Assembly: GCA_002505355.1 (NCBI GenBank)
Contig: DAUW01000064.1
Span: forward strand, 1 to 6,931
From: Euryarchaeota archaeon UBA229
GTDB taxonomy: Archaea; Thermoplasmatota; Poseidoniia; Poseidoniales; Poseidoniaceae
Length of the DNA: 6,931 bases
Reading direction: 5' to 3'
The position numbers and the translations under genes were made by a program. This document shows, piece by piece, positions 5,724 to 6,931 of the stretch. The notes under the pieces were generated by a model. That model was not told the DNA's origin and searched no databases. It worked only from the letters and a program-made list of their open reading frames with translations. Numbering within the stretch: position 1 is the stretch's first letter; each line of letters begins with the position of its first letter.

Positions 5724-6931
5724 ATGACAAGTGGCAAAGGAGCTTCAAACGGGGTGGACCTCATGGCTCCTTCACCAGAGGACGATAAGAAGCAGGTCGT
5801 TGGCAGGCAAATTTGGCGAGTAGTACCATATGCCAAAAAATATCCCGGAAGGGTGTTTTCCGGAATCTTTTCCAACGCCATGGCCCGAATGTTTGACCTT
5901 ATGCCGTTTGTTGCGATTGGGTATTCAATAGATTACTTTACCAGTAACAAAATGAGCGGTCCAGAACTGCTGCAGGATTTTGTCATTGCTTTGCCGGGAA
6001 ACATAGAAGTAGGCTATGGGTTTTTGATTTTCCTTGGATTTTTCTTCCTAGCGTTTTTCCAAGGCTTATCGGAGTATTCATGGCAAACACTCGGTTACAA
6101 AATACAACACGACCTGAGGATGGATGCAACTAAATCGATTATCTCAATGGAGGCTTCATACTATGACATGCGACAGACCGGCCAGATTATGTCGGTACTC
6201 TCCAGTGACGTCAACCAATTAGAGGATGTTGTTGCGGATTCATCAACTTCAATAATCCGGATTGTTGTGACATTCTTCACCGCATTTGTTATCCTCGTAA
6301 CCATGTCCTGGAAACTAGCCGCAGTTGTGTTTGGTCCACTGGTAATGATTGTGCCGTTAGTGTACTGGTTTTCCACGCGTGTACAACGCAAATACCGCAA
6401 ACAGCGAGAGTCTACGGGAGACATCACAGCTGTACTGGAAAACCTAATTTCTGGAATATCTGTCGTTCAAGCTTACAATGCCCAAGACTGGGAGTCTGAT
6501 AGAGTAAATCGAGAATCAGCGGCATATCGGGACCAAGCAATCGGTGCAAGTCAGGACCGCAACAGGTTTGTTCCAATGATCTACGTTATCGCTGGTGTGG
6601 CTTTTGGATTACTGGTTTCTGTTGGCGGAGCACTTGCTGGAGATGGTCAAATTACCACTGGTCAATTAGTAACATTTCTTCTCATTAGCACTAGAATGAC
6701 AATGCCGTTGTTCATTTTTGGCATACTAATCAATCAATTACAGCGAGGTGAAGCCGCTGCTCGCAGGGTATTCGCAGTCGTTGATTTGGAACCGGAAATT
6801 TTTGACAAGCCAGACGCTGTCGAGTTGAGTGAAGACATTACTTCAGTTGAATTCCGCGACGTCTATTTTACCTATCCAAACACCTCAATTCCAGTACTAA
6901 GTGGAATTTCATTCACAGCCAAGGGTGGCGA
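5724..6931 (+). CDS. ABC exporter half-transporter, MsbA/multidrug type, 3' end outside the window
   Basis: The reading frame starts at ATG 5724, the first start after an in-frame TGA at 5679, and stays open to the window end (402 codons plus two bases). It encodes a type IV (ABCB/MsbA-like) transmembrane domain. After a hydrophilic N-terminus, membrane segments lie near residues 45-70, 98-115, 176-194, 198-217, 283-303 and 311-335. ICL1 has the usual pattern QTLGYKIQHDLR...SYYDMRQTGQIMSVLSSDVNQLE, and the later region LENLISGISVVQAYNAQDWE is typical of the fourth cytoplasmic stretch. The nucleotide-binding domain begins around residue 374 (VEFRDVYFTYP); Tyr384 fits the A-loop that stacks on adenine. 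The sequence stops at about the KGGE preceding Walker A, so ATP-binding motifs cannot be checked. Proteins of this fold act as homo- or heterodimers exporting lipids, drugs or peptides; the substrate cannot be read from this part. There is no C39 peptidase domain at the N-terminus. Confidence 0.93.
   Translation, partial: MTSGKGASNGVDLMAPSPEDDKKQVVGRQIWRVVPYAKKYPGRVFSGIFSNAMARMFDLMPFVAIGYSIDYFTSNKMSGPELLQDFVIALPGNIEVGYGFLIFLGFFFLAFFQGLSEYSWQTLGYKIQHDLRMDATKSIISMEASYYDMRQTGQIMSVLSSDVNQLEDVVADSSTSIIRIVVTFFTAFVILVTMSWKLAAVVFGPLVMIVPLVYWFSTRVQRKYRKQRESTGDITAVLENLISGISVVQAYNAQDWESDRVNRESAAYRDQAIGASQDRNRFVPMIYVIAGVAFGLLVSVGGALAGDGQITTGQLVTFLLISTRMTMPLFIFGILINQLQRGEAAARRVFAVVDLEPEIFDKPDAVELSEDITSVEFRDVYFTYPNTSIPVLSGISFTAKGG

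Noticed and set aside
5549..5881. Small frames over the spacer and exporter start (5549-5788 plus, 5696-5881 minus)
   Set aside because: They overlap the signal-peptide codons and the exporter's N-terminus, carry no ribosome-binding site worth noting, and do not resemble known small proteins.
6161..6427. Minus-strand frame of 88 residues inside the exporter
   Set aside because: It is antisense to a clear ABC transmembrane domain and has no supporting signal.

Overview
The window holds two divergently transcribed genes separated by a short, motif-rich spacer. It looks like a marine archaeon of the Poseidoniales (Marine Group II Euryarchaeota). The grounds are the Asp-rich repeat style (GCPDTDGDGYSD, GWTTANGADAF, TQWxDxDGDGYGDN), the very large secreted and membrane-anchored peptidase, and the balanced base composition. 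This is recognition by family style, not a phylogenetic test; a marine bacterium with similar repeats is not excluded.

Layout. Bases 1-72 are a short flank with no complete gene; they may hold promoter or ribosome-binding signals for a further minus-strand gene off the left edge. Bases 73-5625 (minus strand; open to a TTG at 5631) encode one protein of about 1,850 residues. In order it has a signal peptide, a propeptide, a subtilisin-type (S8, Kp43-like) catalytic domain with an intact Asp/His/Ser triad, a C-terminal beta-barrel, about 900 residues of Asp-rich calcium-binding-type repeats in 15 modules, a small beta-rich domain, one transmembrane helix and a basic, proline-ending cytoplasmic tail. 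Bases 5632-5723 are the shared divergent promoter region. Bases 5724-6931 (plus strand) are the first 402 codons of an ABC exporter of the MsbA/MDR half-transporter type, cut by the window end just before its Walker A motif.

The simplest reading is a cell-surface protease held away from the membrane on a long, disulfide-stapled, calcium-stabilised stalk, next to an unrelated or loosely coupled membrane exporter. Opposite transcription with a spacer of about 100 bp makes shared control possible, but nothing visible proves a functional link. The most notable points are the stalk architecture (15 Cys pairs, two module lengths, one truncated module), the complete pairing of all 40 exported cysteines, a calcium-loop-like insertion beside the oxyanion Asn, and the palindrome and hairpin in the divergent spacer. 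I see no mobile element, CRISPR array, tRNA or rRNA.
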